A stretch of 64,000 bases of DNA. Source: Cecembia calidifontis. GTDB taxonomy: Bacteria; Bacteroidota; Bacteroidia; Cytophagales; Cyclobacteriaceae. Positions 32,167 to 41,065 of this stretch are shown piece by piece (within the stretch, counting starts at the first letter, position 1; each line of letters begins with the position of its first letter). Under the pieces are notes generated by a model. It did not search any database. It was not told the DNA's origin and was given only the letters and a program-made list of their open reading frames with translations. The DNA lies in contig NZ_SGXG01000001.1 of NCBI RefSeq assembly GCF_004216715.1, positions 1,364,001-1,428,000 of the forward strand. Reading direction: 5' to 3'. Position numbers and translations under genes: made by a program.

Positions 32167-33300
32167 TCAGTGATGCAATTGCCCAATGATTTCCCAGAAC
32201 ATATCCACTCCTGTTGGGATCAACTCATCAGGGAAATCAAAATGGGGTTCATGAAGCTGCGGTTGTTTTTTGCCCGAACCCAGTCCAAAAAGCAAGGTTT
32301 TGGTAGAGCTTGAAAAGAGCCCAAAATCTTCCGACCAGCGGAAAGGAACCCGCACATGTTTGGTTTTGAGCCCCAATTTCTTGGCAGCTGTATTTCCGTA
32401 ATCCCAAGCTTCGGGATCATTGTGAGTAGCTGCAAATTTTTCTGTATAATCAAATGAAACCTCCAATCCATATTCTTTGGCAATCTGTCCACAGAGTTTT
32501 TCCGCATAAGTGACCAAAAGATCCCTGGTTTCGTTTTCATAAGCCCTAAGCGTGGCCATCACTGTTGCTTCACCGGGAGTGGTTCCAAAATTAATTTCTC
32601 CCAGTTTGGCGTGGATGACGGTCACAAGGGTGAACTTTTTCATAGCATCCGGCAATCTTTCCAATGCCACGATGATCTTGGACATGGCAAGAGCAGGAGA
32701 ATTGCCAGCCTCCGGATGGGCAGAGTGAGAATTTCTACCCTTTAACTTTACAATCATGCCGACAGATGCTGAAGCAAAAGCCCCCTTTTTGATAACAATC
32801 TGATGCATGTCATAGCGGGGTAAGTTATGCAGGGCGAAAGCATAATCTGCCCTGATCGTTTCGTATTTCTTGTCATTAATCACGGCTTGAGCGCCTTCCC
32901 CTGTTTCCTCTGCAGGCTGGAACAAAAGCACTACCCTACCTTTAGCTGGTTTTTTTTCGGCCAGTTTAAGGCCTAATCCTGAAATGATGGCCATATGGCC
33001 ATCATGTCCACAGACATGTGACTTGCCTGAATTATTGCTTAGATAGGGGATGTTGTTCTCCTCTTTGATGGGTAATCCATCCAGTTCGCATCGGAACAAA
33101 GATGTTGGGCCGGGTTCCTTTCCCTCAAAAACAAAAGCCAGGCCAGTTCCTCCTAGATTCTGAATGGTTTTGTCTACTGGGATATCTTTAAAAAAGTCCA
33201 ACACCCTTTTGGCTGTTTCCTTTTCCTCGCCGGAAAGTTCCGGATATTGGTGCAGTTGTTTTCTGAATGTACTGAGCTTAGCAAATGAAGATTTATCCAT
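32167..33300 (-). CDS. M20-family amidohydrolase (N-acyl-amino-acid hydrolase type)
   Basis: The protein has 377 residues. Metal-binding motifs of the IAA-amino-acid/N-acyl amidohydrolase group: CGHDGHMAI, EETGEGAQ (catalytic Glu pair), HNLP and a C-terminal EPHFDFPDE. No signal peptide, so cytosolic. It would cleave N-acyl groups from amino acids or peptides; substrate unknown. Single gene, convergent with ACR3. Confidence 0.88.
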   Translation of the reverse strand: MDKSSFAKLSTFRKQLHQYPELSGEEKETAKRVLDFFKDIPVDKTIQNLGGTGLAFVFEGKEPGPTSLFRCELDGLPIKEENNIPYLSNNSGKSHVCGHDGHMAIISGLGLKLAEKKPAKGRVVLLFQPAEETGEGAQAVINDKKYETIRADYAFALHNLPRYDMHQIVIKKGAFASASVGMIVKLKGRNSHSAHPEAGNSPALAMSKIIVALERLPDAMKKFTLVTVIHAKLGEINFGTTPGEATVMATLRAYENETRDLLVTYAEKLCGQIAKEYGLEVSFDYTEKFAATHNDPEAWDYGNTAAKKLGLKTKHVRVPFRWSEDFGLFSSSTKTLLFGLGSGKKQPQLHEPHFDFPDELIPTGVDMFWEIIGQLHH

Positions 33301-33460
33301 GGTTTAATAAATTAGTGGTAAAACAATGTTCTAAAAGCCACAATTTCCGAGCCACTTGGAAAACATAAAGGTAAAATTATTCTCCCTGTTTTTCAGGAGA
33401 CTTACAAATTTAGACGAACTTTTATATATTGAAGGCACTTACCATTTAAACCATTTCAAA

Positions 33461-33637
33461 ATGACAGCAGAGCAAAAAACAGCCATCGAACAGGAAATTG
33501 AAAAGCTTAGGGCTAGCCTGACAGGAGACATGTTTCAGGACATGGACGCCAGAGACCGAATCCATAATTTGGAAATGCAATTGAAGGGTATCAAGCCTAT
33601 GGACAGCCATTTTGATTGTATCGGTTGCGGAAGTTAA
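33461..33637 (+). CDS. Small conserved Bacteroidota protein with CIGCGS tail
   Basis: The protein has 58 residues from ATG 33461 (MTAEQKTAIEQE); the longer frame from 33356 has a basic, unlikely N-terminus and crosses the promoter region. The N-terminal half is a charged helix, followed by MDARDRIHNLEMQLKGIKP and the terminal DCIGCGS with two cysteines. Such small proteins are common in this phylum; function unknown. It has its own strong terminator. Confidence 0.6.
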   Translation: MTAEQKTAIEQEIEKLRASLTGDMFQDMDARDRIHNLEMQLKGIKPMDSHFDCIGCGS

Positions 33638-33650
33638 TTGAAACCCAACT

Positions 33651-33711
33651 AAATCAAAAGGCTCATGCTGTTTACAAATCTGAAACAGCATGAGCCTTTT
33701 GATTTATTTTT
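33651..33711 (+). terminator. Very strong intrinsic terminator
   Basis: A 23-bp perfect stem (33651-33673 with 33683-33705), loop of nine bases, then a T-run to 33711. Core arm GGCTCATGCTG. It works on both strands in principle. Confidence 0.93.
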
Positions 33712-33760
33712 TCAGAACTTTGTCCAGATTCTACTTTGCTAAAATTCTAAATTCTCTTTT

Positions 33761-34420
33761 ATGTCTTTCCGCTATTTTGTGATTTACAAGCCATTTGGTA
33801 TGCTAAGCCAATTCAGTGGGGAAAAGGATACCCTAAAGGAACTTGGAGAATTTCCCAAAGAGGTTTATCCTGTAGGAAGGTTAGACAAGGACAGCGAGGG
33901 TTTGTTGTTGATTACAGATGACAAAGCACTGAACAATTACTTGTTACATCCAAATTTCGGCCACAAGCGGACTTACTTTGCCCAGGTAGAGGGTGTTCCT
34001 ACAGAGGAAGCCATCAGTAAGTTAGAAGCCGGAGTGGAGATCAATGTGGACGGAAAAATGTACAGGACCAAGAAAGCCTTTGCCAGGCTTTTACAAGAAG
34101 TTCCTGAGCTTCCCGAAAGGAATCCCCCTATCCGATTCCGTAAGTCTGTTCCTGATTCCTGGATTTCACTCACCCTTATAGAGGGTAAAAACAGGCAAGT
34201 GAGAAAGATGACCGCTGCTGTGGGTTTTCCCACCCTACGTTTGGTTCGATGGTCGATGGAAAACCTCACCATAGAAGGCTTTGAATCGGGAGAGGTGAGG
34301 GAATTTACGCAGGAAGAACTCTATCGCTTATTGAATGTCACAGAAAGAAAAATCCAGAATACCAAAAAAGACAATCTGAAGAAAACATTTACAGGTTCCT
34401 CTGTCAGAAAAAGGCGATAA
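33761..34420 (+). CDS. rRNA large-subunit pseudouridine synthase, RluE/RsuA family
   Basis: The protein has 219 residues without an S4 domain, as in RluE. The catalytic Asp42 lies in VGRLDKDSEGLLLITDD. Further family motifs: NRQVRKMTAAVGFPTLRLVR. It would isomerise a uridine in 23S rRNA. A basic C-terminal tail (VRKRR) is visible. RluE versus RluB/RluF specificity cannot be told from sequence alone, but size and missing S4 favour RluE. Confidence 0.87.
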   Translation: MSFRYFVIYKPFGMLSQFSGEKDTLKELGEFPKEVYPVGRLDKDSEGLLLITDDKALNNYLLHPNFGHKRTYFAQVEGVPTEEAISKLEAGVEINVDGKMYRTKKAFARLLQEVPELPERNPPIRFRKSVPDSWISLTLIEGKNRQVRKMTAAVGFPTLRLVRWSMENLTIEGFESGEVREFTQEELYRLLNVTERKIQNTKKDNLKKTFTGSSVRKRR

Positions 34421-34590
34421 ATGTTAATATTTCTAACCATTTATCAAGAAGGAGGGGGAGTAATTGGCATATAGGGGATTTTGTTCTAATTTTAGACCGC
34501 TTCAGTACATGGCATGCCTTTTTAAGTTTGCCGATGTAAGGTATCCCTAGCTTTGTAAATTGATTTTGAAACTTTATTACAAGAGAATAG

Positions 34591-35562
34591 ATGCATCAGG
34601 AGAAAATCCAACAGGTAATTGAGGAAGTTAAAAAAGTAGTGGTAGGCCAGGACAGGATGATCAACAGGTTGTTGGTAGGTCTTTTTACCAATGGTCATAT
34701 CCTTTTGGAAGGTGTCCCGGGTCTGGCAAAAACGCTCACTGTCAACACCCTGGCTAAGGTATTGCATTTGGATTTTAGGAGAATTCAGTTTACCCCGGAC
34801 TTATTGCCTTCAGATTTGATAGGTACCATGATTTACAATCAACAGGAGGCTACATTTGAAGTGAAAAAAGGGCCAATTTTCGCCAATATCATTTTGGCAG
34901 ATGAGGTGAACCGTTCTCCTGCCAAAGTTCAGTCTGCTCTTTTGGAGGCCATGCAAGAAAAACAAGTGACCATTGGCGAGACCACTTTCCAGTTGGACAG
35001 GCCTTTCTTAGTTTTGGCTACCCAAAACCCGGTTGACCAGGAAGGAACCTATCCACTTCCTGAAGCCCAGGTGGACAGGTTTATGATGAAGGTACATATT
35101 GATTATCCTTCCAAAGAAGATGAAATGGAAGTCATGAGAAGGATGGCCAATATGCAGTTTACATCGGATGTAAAGGCAATACTTTCTAAAGAGGATATTT
35201 TTGCAATCCGTGCAGCCATCAATGAGGTAAAGATTGCAGAACCTTTGGAAAACTATATCATTGAACTGGTTTTTGCAACCCGCTTTCCTGAAAAATATGG
35301 ACTGAAAGAAGAAGCCAAATACATTCAGTTTGGTGTTTCTCCAAGAGCCAGTATCAATCTGAACCTTGCTTCCAGGGCAATTGCTTACATGGAAGGCAGA
35401 GATTATGTGCTTCCCGAGGATATCAAAGCCGTAGCTGAAGATGTGCTTAACCACCGGATTATCGTCAACTATGAGGCAGAAGCAGATAATGTAAGCACAA
35501 GAGACCTTGTTCGAAGATTATTGGAAAAAATTCCGATTAACAAATCGGTAACATTGAAATAA
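34591..35562 (+). CDS. MoxR-family AAA+ ATPase
   Basis: The protein has 323 residues. Walker A GVPGLAKT (41-48), Walker B IILADEVNRSPAKVQ with sensor TQNPVDQEGTYPLPEAQVDR, typical of MoxR. These chaperone-like ATPases usually work with vWA and DUF58 proteins encoded next to them; none follows here, only a terminator and an unrelated receptor. Cytosolic. Confidence 0.93.
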   Translation: MHQEKIQQVIEEVKKVVVGQDRMINRLLVGLFTNGHILLEGVPGLAKTLTVNTLAKVLHLDFRRIQFTPDLLPSDLIGTMIYNQQEATFEVKKGPIFANIILADEVNRSPAKVQSALLEAMQEKQVTIGETTFQLDRPFLVLATQNPVDQEGTYPLPEAQVDRFMMKVHIDYPSKEDEMEVMRRMANMQFTSDVKAILSKEDIFAIRAAINEVKIAEPLENYIIELVFATRFPEKYGLKEEAKYIQFGVSPRASINLNLASRAIAYMEGRDYVLPEDIKAVAEDVLNHRIIVNYEAEADNVSTRDLVRRLLEKIPINKSVTLK

Positions 35563-35609
35563 ACGAGTTTGGCGCTAACTGCCTGAATTTTTTATCTCAA
35601 ACCCATTTC

Positions 35610-35655
35610 ATCAGCCATTGCAATGTTAAAAAATTGTAATGGCTGATTCATTTTT
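35610..35655 (+). terminator. Intrinsic terminator after moxR gene
   Basis: Arms ATCAGCCATTGCAAT (35610-35624) and ATTGTAATGGCTGAT (35633-35647) with one mismatch, followed by a T-rich run. Confidence 0.8.
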
Positions 35656-35756
35656 ACACCAACAGGTTAATGAATTCATAATTTTTCTTACCCGCTCAAT
35701 TAACATTGGCTGTCGACCTTTGTAGCGTTCGAAAAAGCTGTACAAAGTCAACACTT

Positions 35757-38570
35757 ATGAAATTGAAATTATTGCTAACTGCCTTAACAATGATTTTGGT
35801 AAACCTGGTTTATGCACAAACGGGTTCTATCAGAGGAGTGGTTTCTGATTCGAAGTCAGGAGAAACCATTATAGGCGCAAATGTTATTATAGAAGGCACA
35901 TCCATGGGTGTAGCCACAGGAATTGATGGGGATTTTGAGATCACCAGGGTAGAGCCGGGAATTTACACGGTTGTTGTTTCTTTTATTTCTTACAAAACGC
36001 TAAGGTTTGAAGACATTCAGGTTGTGGCTGAAAAAGCTACAGTTTTGAATATTGTGTTAGAAGAAGACCTGGGTGACTTGGGAGAAGTAGTGGTAGTCGC
36101 CTCTAGAGAGACCGGTTCCAATATTGCTATCGTTTCTGAAATCAGAAAATCCCTTCAGGTCGTCAGTGGTATTTCCTCTGAGCAGATCAGGTTATCTCAG
36201 GACGGCAATGCTGCACAGGTCATGAAGCGTGTGTCCGGGGTCAGTATTGTAGACAACAAATTTGTAAGGGTTCGTGGTGTGGATGACCGCTACAATGTGG
36301 TGATGATCAACAATTCAATCGCCCCGACTACCCAAGTGGACAAAAGAACTTTTTCTTTCGACCTGATTCCATCTGAAAATCTGGACAGGATGATGATTTA
36401 CAAGTCTGCTTCTCCTGAAGTTCCTGGTGATTTTGCAGGTGGTATGATCAAGGTTTATACCAAAAACACGCCTGATGAAGACTTTATTAATATAGGAATG
36501 GGTGTAGGGTTTAGGCAAAACACCACATTTAACCAATACAGCCAGACACGTGGATCTAAAACTGACTGGTTGGGATTTGACTCTAGCAGAGGGCTTCCCG
36601 GTAATTTCCCAAGTACTTCAGATTTGGTGGGTTCAGGTACCGGAAACCCTATCAGGGCAGCTGCAGGTCAATTATTGGACAATAACTACAGGATGGATTC
36701 CACCAATGCTATGCCTGACGGAAGTATAGGTCTTGCCTTCGGTAAGAATTGGAGATTAGGAAGAAAAAGGTTATCCACCATCACGAGCGCTTCGCTTTCC
36801 CAATCTTATCAATATTTCCTAGCTGAGAGGAGCAGGTACTTTTTCCCCGAACCTGGAAGGCCCACCGAAAAAAGAGATGAGTATTTTGACAATACCTACA
36901 TCAAGGATAATGAATTAGGTATTATGTCCAACTGGATGTTGAGACTCAATGCGGATAATAAAATCGAATTCCGTAATCTATTCAACCAGTCAGGGATGAA
37001 TGAGACGGTATTCAGAACAGGTAAGGACTTTGTTCAAAGGCCTGAAGGTGCAAGGGATTATTCCTTTAGATATGAATCTAAAAGATTGTATACAGGTCAA
37101 TTAGAAGGAACCCACCTATTTAACAATGAGAAAACCAAATGGAACTGGGTATTGGGAGGCAATTACCTTTACCATGAAGAGCCGGATTTCAGAAGGTTAA
37201 GAGCCAGGTTCAGCACTGAGGGTACAGAAGGTCAATATGTCATCATTGCCCCTCCAAGTTCAAGCCCTCAGGATTTAGGTAGGTATTATGGTTATATGAC
37301 AGAAAGAGTTGTTGTCAACGGACTTAATTTCGAGAAAAAATTTGCAGGAGTTGAAAAGGACAGGCCAAGGATTTTAAGGGCCGGTTATTTGGTTGACTAT
37401 AAGTGGAGAGATTTTGAAGCCAGGTATATTACTACATTCTTCCCTGGATTCCATGATCAGGAAAGGGGTGAGCAGTTATTGAGAAAACCGATTTATGAGG
37501 CTTTCGCTCCAGAGAATTACAGACAAGGTGACGGATGGTTGGTACAGGAAGGAACAAGGCCAAGTGACAGTTATGATGCTTCAACCTTTGTTTCAGCAGG
37601 TTATGTTGGGGGTGTTTATCCAGTAGGAGACTTCAACCTTTCCGGTGGATTGAGAACAGAATATAGTGTACAAAACTTGAACAGTGCCACAGATGCAGGC
37701 CCTATCAATGTGGAAAATGTTGAATTGGCTTACCTTCCCTCTTTGAATGTCGATTATAATTTTAGCCAAAAGTCATTGCTTAGGGCCGGTTACGGCAAAA
37801 CGCTTAACCGTCCGGAGTTCAGGGAATTTGCACCTTTCTTGTATTACAGCTTTGAGTTCATCGCGGGTTTCTTTGGAAATCCCAACCTGCAGATGGCAAG
37901 GATAGACAATATCGACCTGAGGTATGAATTCTATCCAAATGAAGGTGAAACCTTCAGTATAGGTGCTTTCTACAAATTCTTCAAAGATCCTATTGAAAGG
38001 GTTCAGTTGAACGTAACAGAAAACCTTCAGTTTACCTACAATAATGCTGTAGATGCAACGGTCTACGGGGTCGAATTGGAAGCCAGGAAAGCTTTGAGTA
38101 CGGTAACCTTAGCGCCAATTTTGAGGAACTTATCTTTCAATGTCAACACATCCCTAGTATGGTCTGAAGTTTTCCTTGGTGAGGATGTGGCTTTTGAAGC
38201 CAACAGACGCGCCCTTCAAGGCCAGTCTCCTTACATGGTCAATGCCGCTATGTATTACATTGATCCAGTTTCCAACTTCCAGGCCAGCATTGCCTACAAT
38301 GTACAGGGTCCAAGGATTTTTGTGGCAGGCAATACCAATTTCCCTTCCATTTATGAATTGGAAAGACATGTCGTGGATCTTACTGTAAGCAAGACTTTCA
38401 AAGAAAGAACTACACTGAAATTTGGTATCCAGGATCTCTTCAATTACCAGTATAGATTCTATCAGGACTCCAATTTTGATTCCAAGATTTCCAGAGACAT
38501 AGATGACCCAATGTATATCTGGAGAAGAGGATCCCTTTTCAGCTTGTCCCTGAATTACAGGATCAAATAA
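35757..38570 (+). CDS. TonB-dependent receptor with carboxypeptidase-like domain
   Basis: The protein has 937 residues from ATG 35757 (MKLKLLLTAL); 17 codons upstream in frame precede the signal peptide and are not used. Signal peptide ends VYAQ; CarboxypepD_reg-like domain (GSIRGVVSDSKSGETIIGAN); plug with VMKRVSGVSIVDNKFVRVRG and DDRYNVVMINN; barrel ending SLNYRIK. The plug variant (LSQDGNAAQVMKRVSGVSI) is seen in a Bacteroidota subfamily paired with a secreted beta-helix protein, exactly as here (next gene 42 bases downstream). Substrate unknown. Confidence 0.88.
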   Translation: MKLKLLLTALTMILVNLVYAQTGSIRGVVSDSKSGETIIGANVIIEGTSMGVATGIDGDFEITRVEPGIYTVVVSFISYKTLRFEDIQVVAEKATVLNIVLEEDLGDLGEVVVVASRETGSNIAIVSEIRKSLQVVSGISSEQIRLSQDGNAAQVMKRVSGVSIVDNKFVRVRGVDDRYNVVMINNSIAPTTQVDKRTFSFDLIPSENLDRMMIYKSASPEVPGDFAGGMIKVYTKNTPDEDFINIGMGVGFRQNTTFNQYSQTRGSKTDWLGFDSSRGLPGNFPSTSDLVGSGTGNPIRAAAGQLLDNNYRMDSTNAMPDGSIGLAFGKNWRLGRKRLSTITSASLSQSYQYFLAERSRYFFPEPGRPTEKRDEYFDNTYIKDNELGIMSNWMLRLNADNKIEFRNLFNQSGMNETVFRTGKDFVQRPEGARDYSFRYESKRLYTGQLEGTHLFNNEKTKWNWVLGGNYLYHEEPDFRRLRARFSTEGTEGQYVIIAPPSSSPQDLGRYYGYMTERVVVNGLNFEKKFAGVEKDRPRILRAGYLVDYKWRDFEARYITTFFPGFHDQERGEQLLRKPIYEAFAPENYRQGDGWLVQEGTRPSDSYDASTFVSAGYVGGVYPVGDFNLSGGLRTEYSVQNLNSATDAGPINVENVELAYLPSLNVDYNFSQKSLLRAGYGKTLNRPEFREFAPFLYYSFEFIAGFFGNPNLQMARIDNIDLRYEFYPNEGETFSIGAFYKFFKDPIERVQLNVTENLQFTYNNAVDATVYGVELEARKALSTVTLAPILRNLSFNVNTSLVWSEVFLGEDVAFEANRRALQGQSPYMVNAAMYYIDPVSNFQASIAYNVQGPRIFVAGNTNFPSIYELERHVVDLTVSKTFKERTTLKFGIQDLFNYQYRFYQDSNFDSKISRDIDDPMYIWRRGSLFSLSLNYRIK

Positions 38571-38612
38571 TGAAACCTAACTAAACTTTATAATACACTT
38601 AAAACAAAAATT

Positions 38613-40238
38613 ATGAAACAAGTGAAAAACTTAATGAGATGGGCTACTGTATTGGCTGTCGCATTCGTCATGTTTTCCTGTGGCGAAGATACTGAGCCGA
38701 CAGTAACTTATACCTTATCTACCGTGGCATTGCCAGCCCAAGGTGGAACGGTAAGTCCGGCTACTGGGCCACAAGCACAGAATGCCAATGTACAGATTAC
38801 CGCCACCGCAAATGCTGGTTGGCAGTTTGTAAGATGGGAAGGAGATGTGACAGGAACAACAAACCCTGTATCTGTTACAATGAACGCAGACAAAGCAGTT
38901 GTGGCGGTTTTTGAACAGGTAAGTAATATTGTTGAATTAGAAGGAACTTTGACTACCAGAACCCTTACAGCTGATAAACAGTATTTGCTTAAAGGTCAGG
39001 TGTTTGTTCCAAATGGTGTAACTCTGACCATTGAGCCAGGTACAGTTATTTATGGCGAGAAGAGATCAAGAGCTACCTTGGTTGTAAACAGAGGTGGAAG
39101 ATTGATTGCCAGGGGAACAAAAGAAAGACCAATCATCATGACCTCTGCTCAATCGCCTGGAGAGAGAGATAGAGGTGACTGGGGTGGGTTGGTAATTTTG
39201 GGAAGAGCTAGAACCAACCAAGTTGATCCAAATATTGAGGGCATTGATCCTCCGGTAGTGTTCGGTGGTACTGATGACGATGACAACTCCGGGGAGATGA
39301 CTTATTTGAGGGTTGAATATGCAGGAATTGAATTGACGCCTAATAACGAAACCAACTCTATCACCATGGGAGGTGTAGGCCGAGGAACAAAAATGGACTA
39401 TATTATGGTATCTTTTGGTGGTGATGATGGTTTCGAATGGTTTGGTGGAACTGTTAACCATAAATACTTGATCTCACACTCTACATGGGATGATGATCTT
39501 GATGTGGATTTTGGATACTCTGGAAACGTTCAGTTTGCCTTAGTGGTGAGAAACCCTTTCTTTGCTGATCAGTCCCAATCCAATGCTTTTGAGGCGGACA
39601 ACGGTCCTAATGACAATGATGTGCAGCCATATACTACAGGTACATTCTCTAACGTAACTGTTTATGGGCCTAGGGATAGAGTAGGTAGATCCATTTCTGG
39701 AAATAATTTCCACTCAATTGATTTGAGAAGAAGAACTGCCATTTCGATTTTCAACTCTGTCTTCACTGGCTTCCCTGTAGGCTTGAGATTTAATACACAA
39801 TCTGTTACACAACAATATCAGGCGGGAAGAGGAGTCTTGGCTAACAACATCCTGATCAATCCTAATGCAGACTATGCTGCCGGTGGTGGTGCAGTGGTAG
39901 CAGATGTTCAGTCCATTTGGGAAGCAAGCAATACCACAGTAAGACTTCCAGCTGCGGATGAGCCTTGGGAGAACTTCTACAGAGGTTATGGTCTGAATCC
40001 TGACAATTTCTTTGCAAGATATACTTTGGCTACTTATCCAAGAAATCCAAACTTTTCTCTTCTTGCCAATGGAACGCTGGCAAGCGGAGCGGATTTCTCT
40101 AATGCTAAATTTGCTGAAGCGGTTAGAACCAACCATTTCGACAAAACAGTTCAATTCATCGGTGCCTTTGGTGCTGAAGATTGGACTGACACTTGGGCTG
40201 AATTCAACCCGTTGAACGTGAATTATTCCTCTAGGTAA
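38613..40238 (+). CDS. Beta-helix lipoprotein with InlB-like repeat, receptor partner
   Basis: The protein has 541 residues. Lipobox Cys23 (FVMFSC). Residues about 33-100 form a divergent InlB/Flg_new-type repeat (GGTVSPATGPQAQNANVQIT, then NAGWQFVRWEGD). The rest looks like a right-handed parallel beta-helix: LTIEPGTVIYG, LVVNRGGRLIARGTKERPII, GDWGGLVILG, and later Asp-rich turns (GGTDDDDNSGE, STWDDDLDVDFG) that could bind calcium. Co-transcribed with the upstream TonB receptor and probably its surface-exposed substrate-binding partner. Specific substrate cannot be read. Confidence 0.72.
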   Translation: MKQVKNLMRWATVLAVAFVMFSCGEDTEPTVTYTLSTVALPAQGGTVSPATGPQAQNANVQITATANAGWQFVRWEGDVTGTTNPVSVTMNADKAVVAVFEQVSNIVELEGTLTTRTLTADKQYLLKGQVFVPNGVTLTIEPGTVIYGEKRSRATLVVNRGGRLIARGTKERPIIMTSAQSPGERDRGDWGGLVILGRARTNQVDPNIEGIDPPVVFGGTDDDDNSGEMTYLRVEYAGIELTPNNETNSITMGGVGRGTKMDYIMVSFGGDDGFEWFGGTVNHKYLISHSTWDDDLDVDFGYSGNVQFALVVRNPFFADQSQSNAFEADNGPNDNDVQPYTTGTFSNVTVYGPRDRVGRSISGNNFHSIDLRRRTAISIFNSVFTGFPVGLRFNTQSVTQQYQAGRGVLANNILINPNADYAAGGGAVVADVQSIWEASNTTVRLPAADEPWENFYRGYGLNPDNFFARYTLATYPRNPNFSLLANGTLASGADFSNAKFAEAVRTNHFDKTVQFIGAFGAEDWTDTWAEFNPLNVNYSSR

Positions 40239-40254
40239 TTAAATAAATAATGGT

Positions 40255-40294
40255 AAGACTTGCCCTAATCTATGATTTTGGGCAAGTCTTTTTT
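40255..40294 (+). terminator. Intrinsic terminator after beta-helix lipoprotein
   Basis: Perfect arms AAGACTTGCCC (40255-40265) and GGGCAAGTCTT (40280-40290), then T-run. Confidence 0.88.
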
Positions 40295-40320
40295 ATTTCA
40301 AAAAAAGCAGGTTAAAAAAA

Positions 40321-40905
40321 ATGAAGCTATACGTTAAAGGTTTTTTTCTGGTAATGTTGATACTTATTTCTTGTGAAGGCGGTAGTAAATATGACCCAGG
40401 AAAATATCTAAATGAGAAAGAACAAAAACAAATTTTATTGACAAGCATACGGTATATGGGCCACCTTCCCAAAAAGGCGACCCACCAAACAAAGTTTGAC
40501 CCGGTATATGATGAATACTATAGTAAGCTTGCCTTAGATTACACCTTGGAAGCCTATTACAAAAAAGATGGTTATGAATATTTTTTAGCAAGTAGGATTG
40601 CTCCTTCATTGAAAGTCAAAAAAGTGGCCATAGGCGTTAAAATGAAAAGAACTTCTGATGGTCAATTGGAATTTTACGAAGAAGTGTTCCGTACTTGGAA
40701 ATTCGAAATTCCTGAAATGTTGGAAAAGGGTTTGATGCTTTTTGATAAAATGGTCAAGGGCGAAGACCTGAGCCCGTACTATCCTCAAAATTCCGGAGAG
40801 GAAGAATATATTGAATTTCCTGATGCGAAAGTTTACTTCGATGTGGAGGAGAGGAGATGGAAAATAAACAGTATCCATCAGCCTGATCTAGAAGAAATTA
40901 TATAA
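40321..40905 (+). CDS. Lipoprotein of unknown function
   Basis: The protein has 194 residues. N-terminal hydrophobic segment with lipobox Cys18 (ILISC). The mature part contains YLNEKEQKQILLTSIRYMGH and YDEYYSKLALDYTLEAYYKK, a mixed helix/strand domain conserved in some Bacteroidota, and ends KINSIHQPDLEEII. It lies between two strong terminators and so is a monocistronic unit; no function can be assigned. Confidence 0.7.
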   Translation: MKLYVKGFFLVMLILISCEGGSKYDPGKYLNEKEQKQILLTSIRYMGHLPKKATHQTKFDPVYDEYYSKLALDYTLEAYYKKDGYEYFLASRIAPSLKVKKVAIGVKMKRTSDGQLEFYEEVFRTWKFEIPEMLEKGLMLFDKMVKGEDLSPYYPQNSGEEEYIEFPDAKVYFDVEERRWKINSIHQPDLEEII

Positions 40906-40929
40906 TTCCAAGATAAAATTACCTATATG

Positions 40930-40969
40930 AGCCAAAAAATACCCTGTACAGGGTATTTTTTGGCTTTAT
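40930..40969. terminator. Bidirectional intrinsic terminator
   Basis: A 36-base near-perfect palindrome at 40930-40965 (left arm AGCCAAAAAATACCCTG) between the convergent lipoprotein and TonB receptor genes; A-run on one side and T-run on the other serve both. Confidence 0.9.
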
Positions 40970-41065
40970 TATTTCTATTACATTTGTCTTGGGTGATTAA
41001 GCAATTTTTTTGTTCACGGTGATAAACCTTCAGGAATAAAGTTAAGGGACTTTATTCCTATTTTT

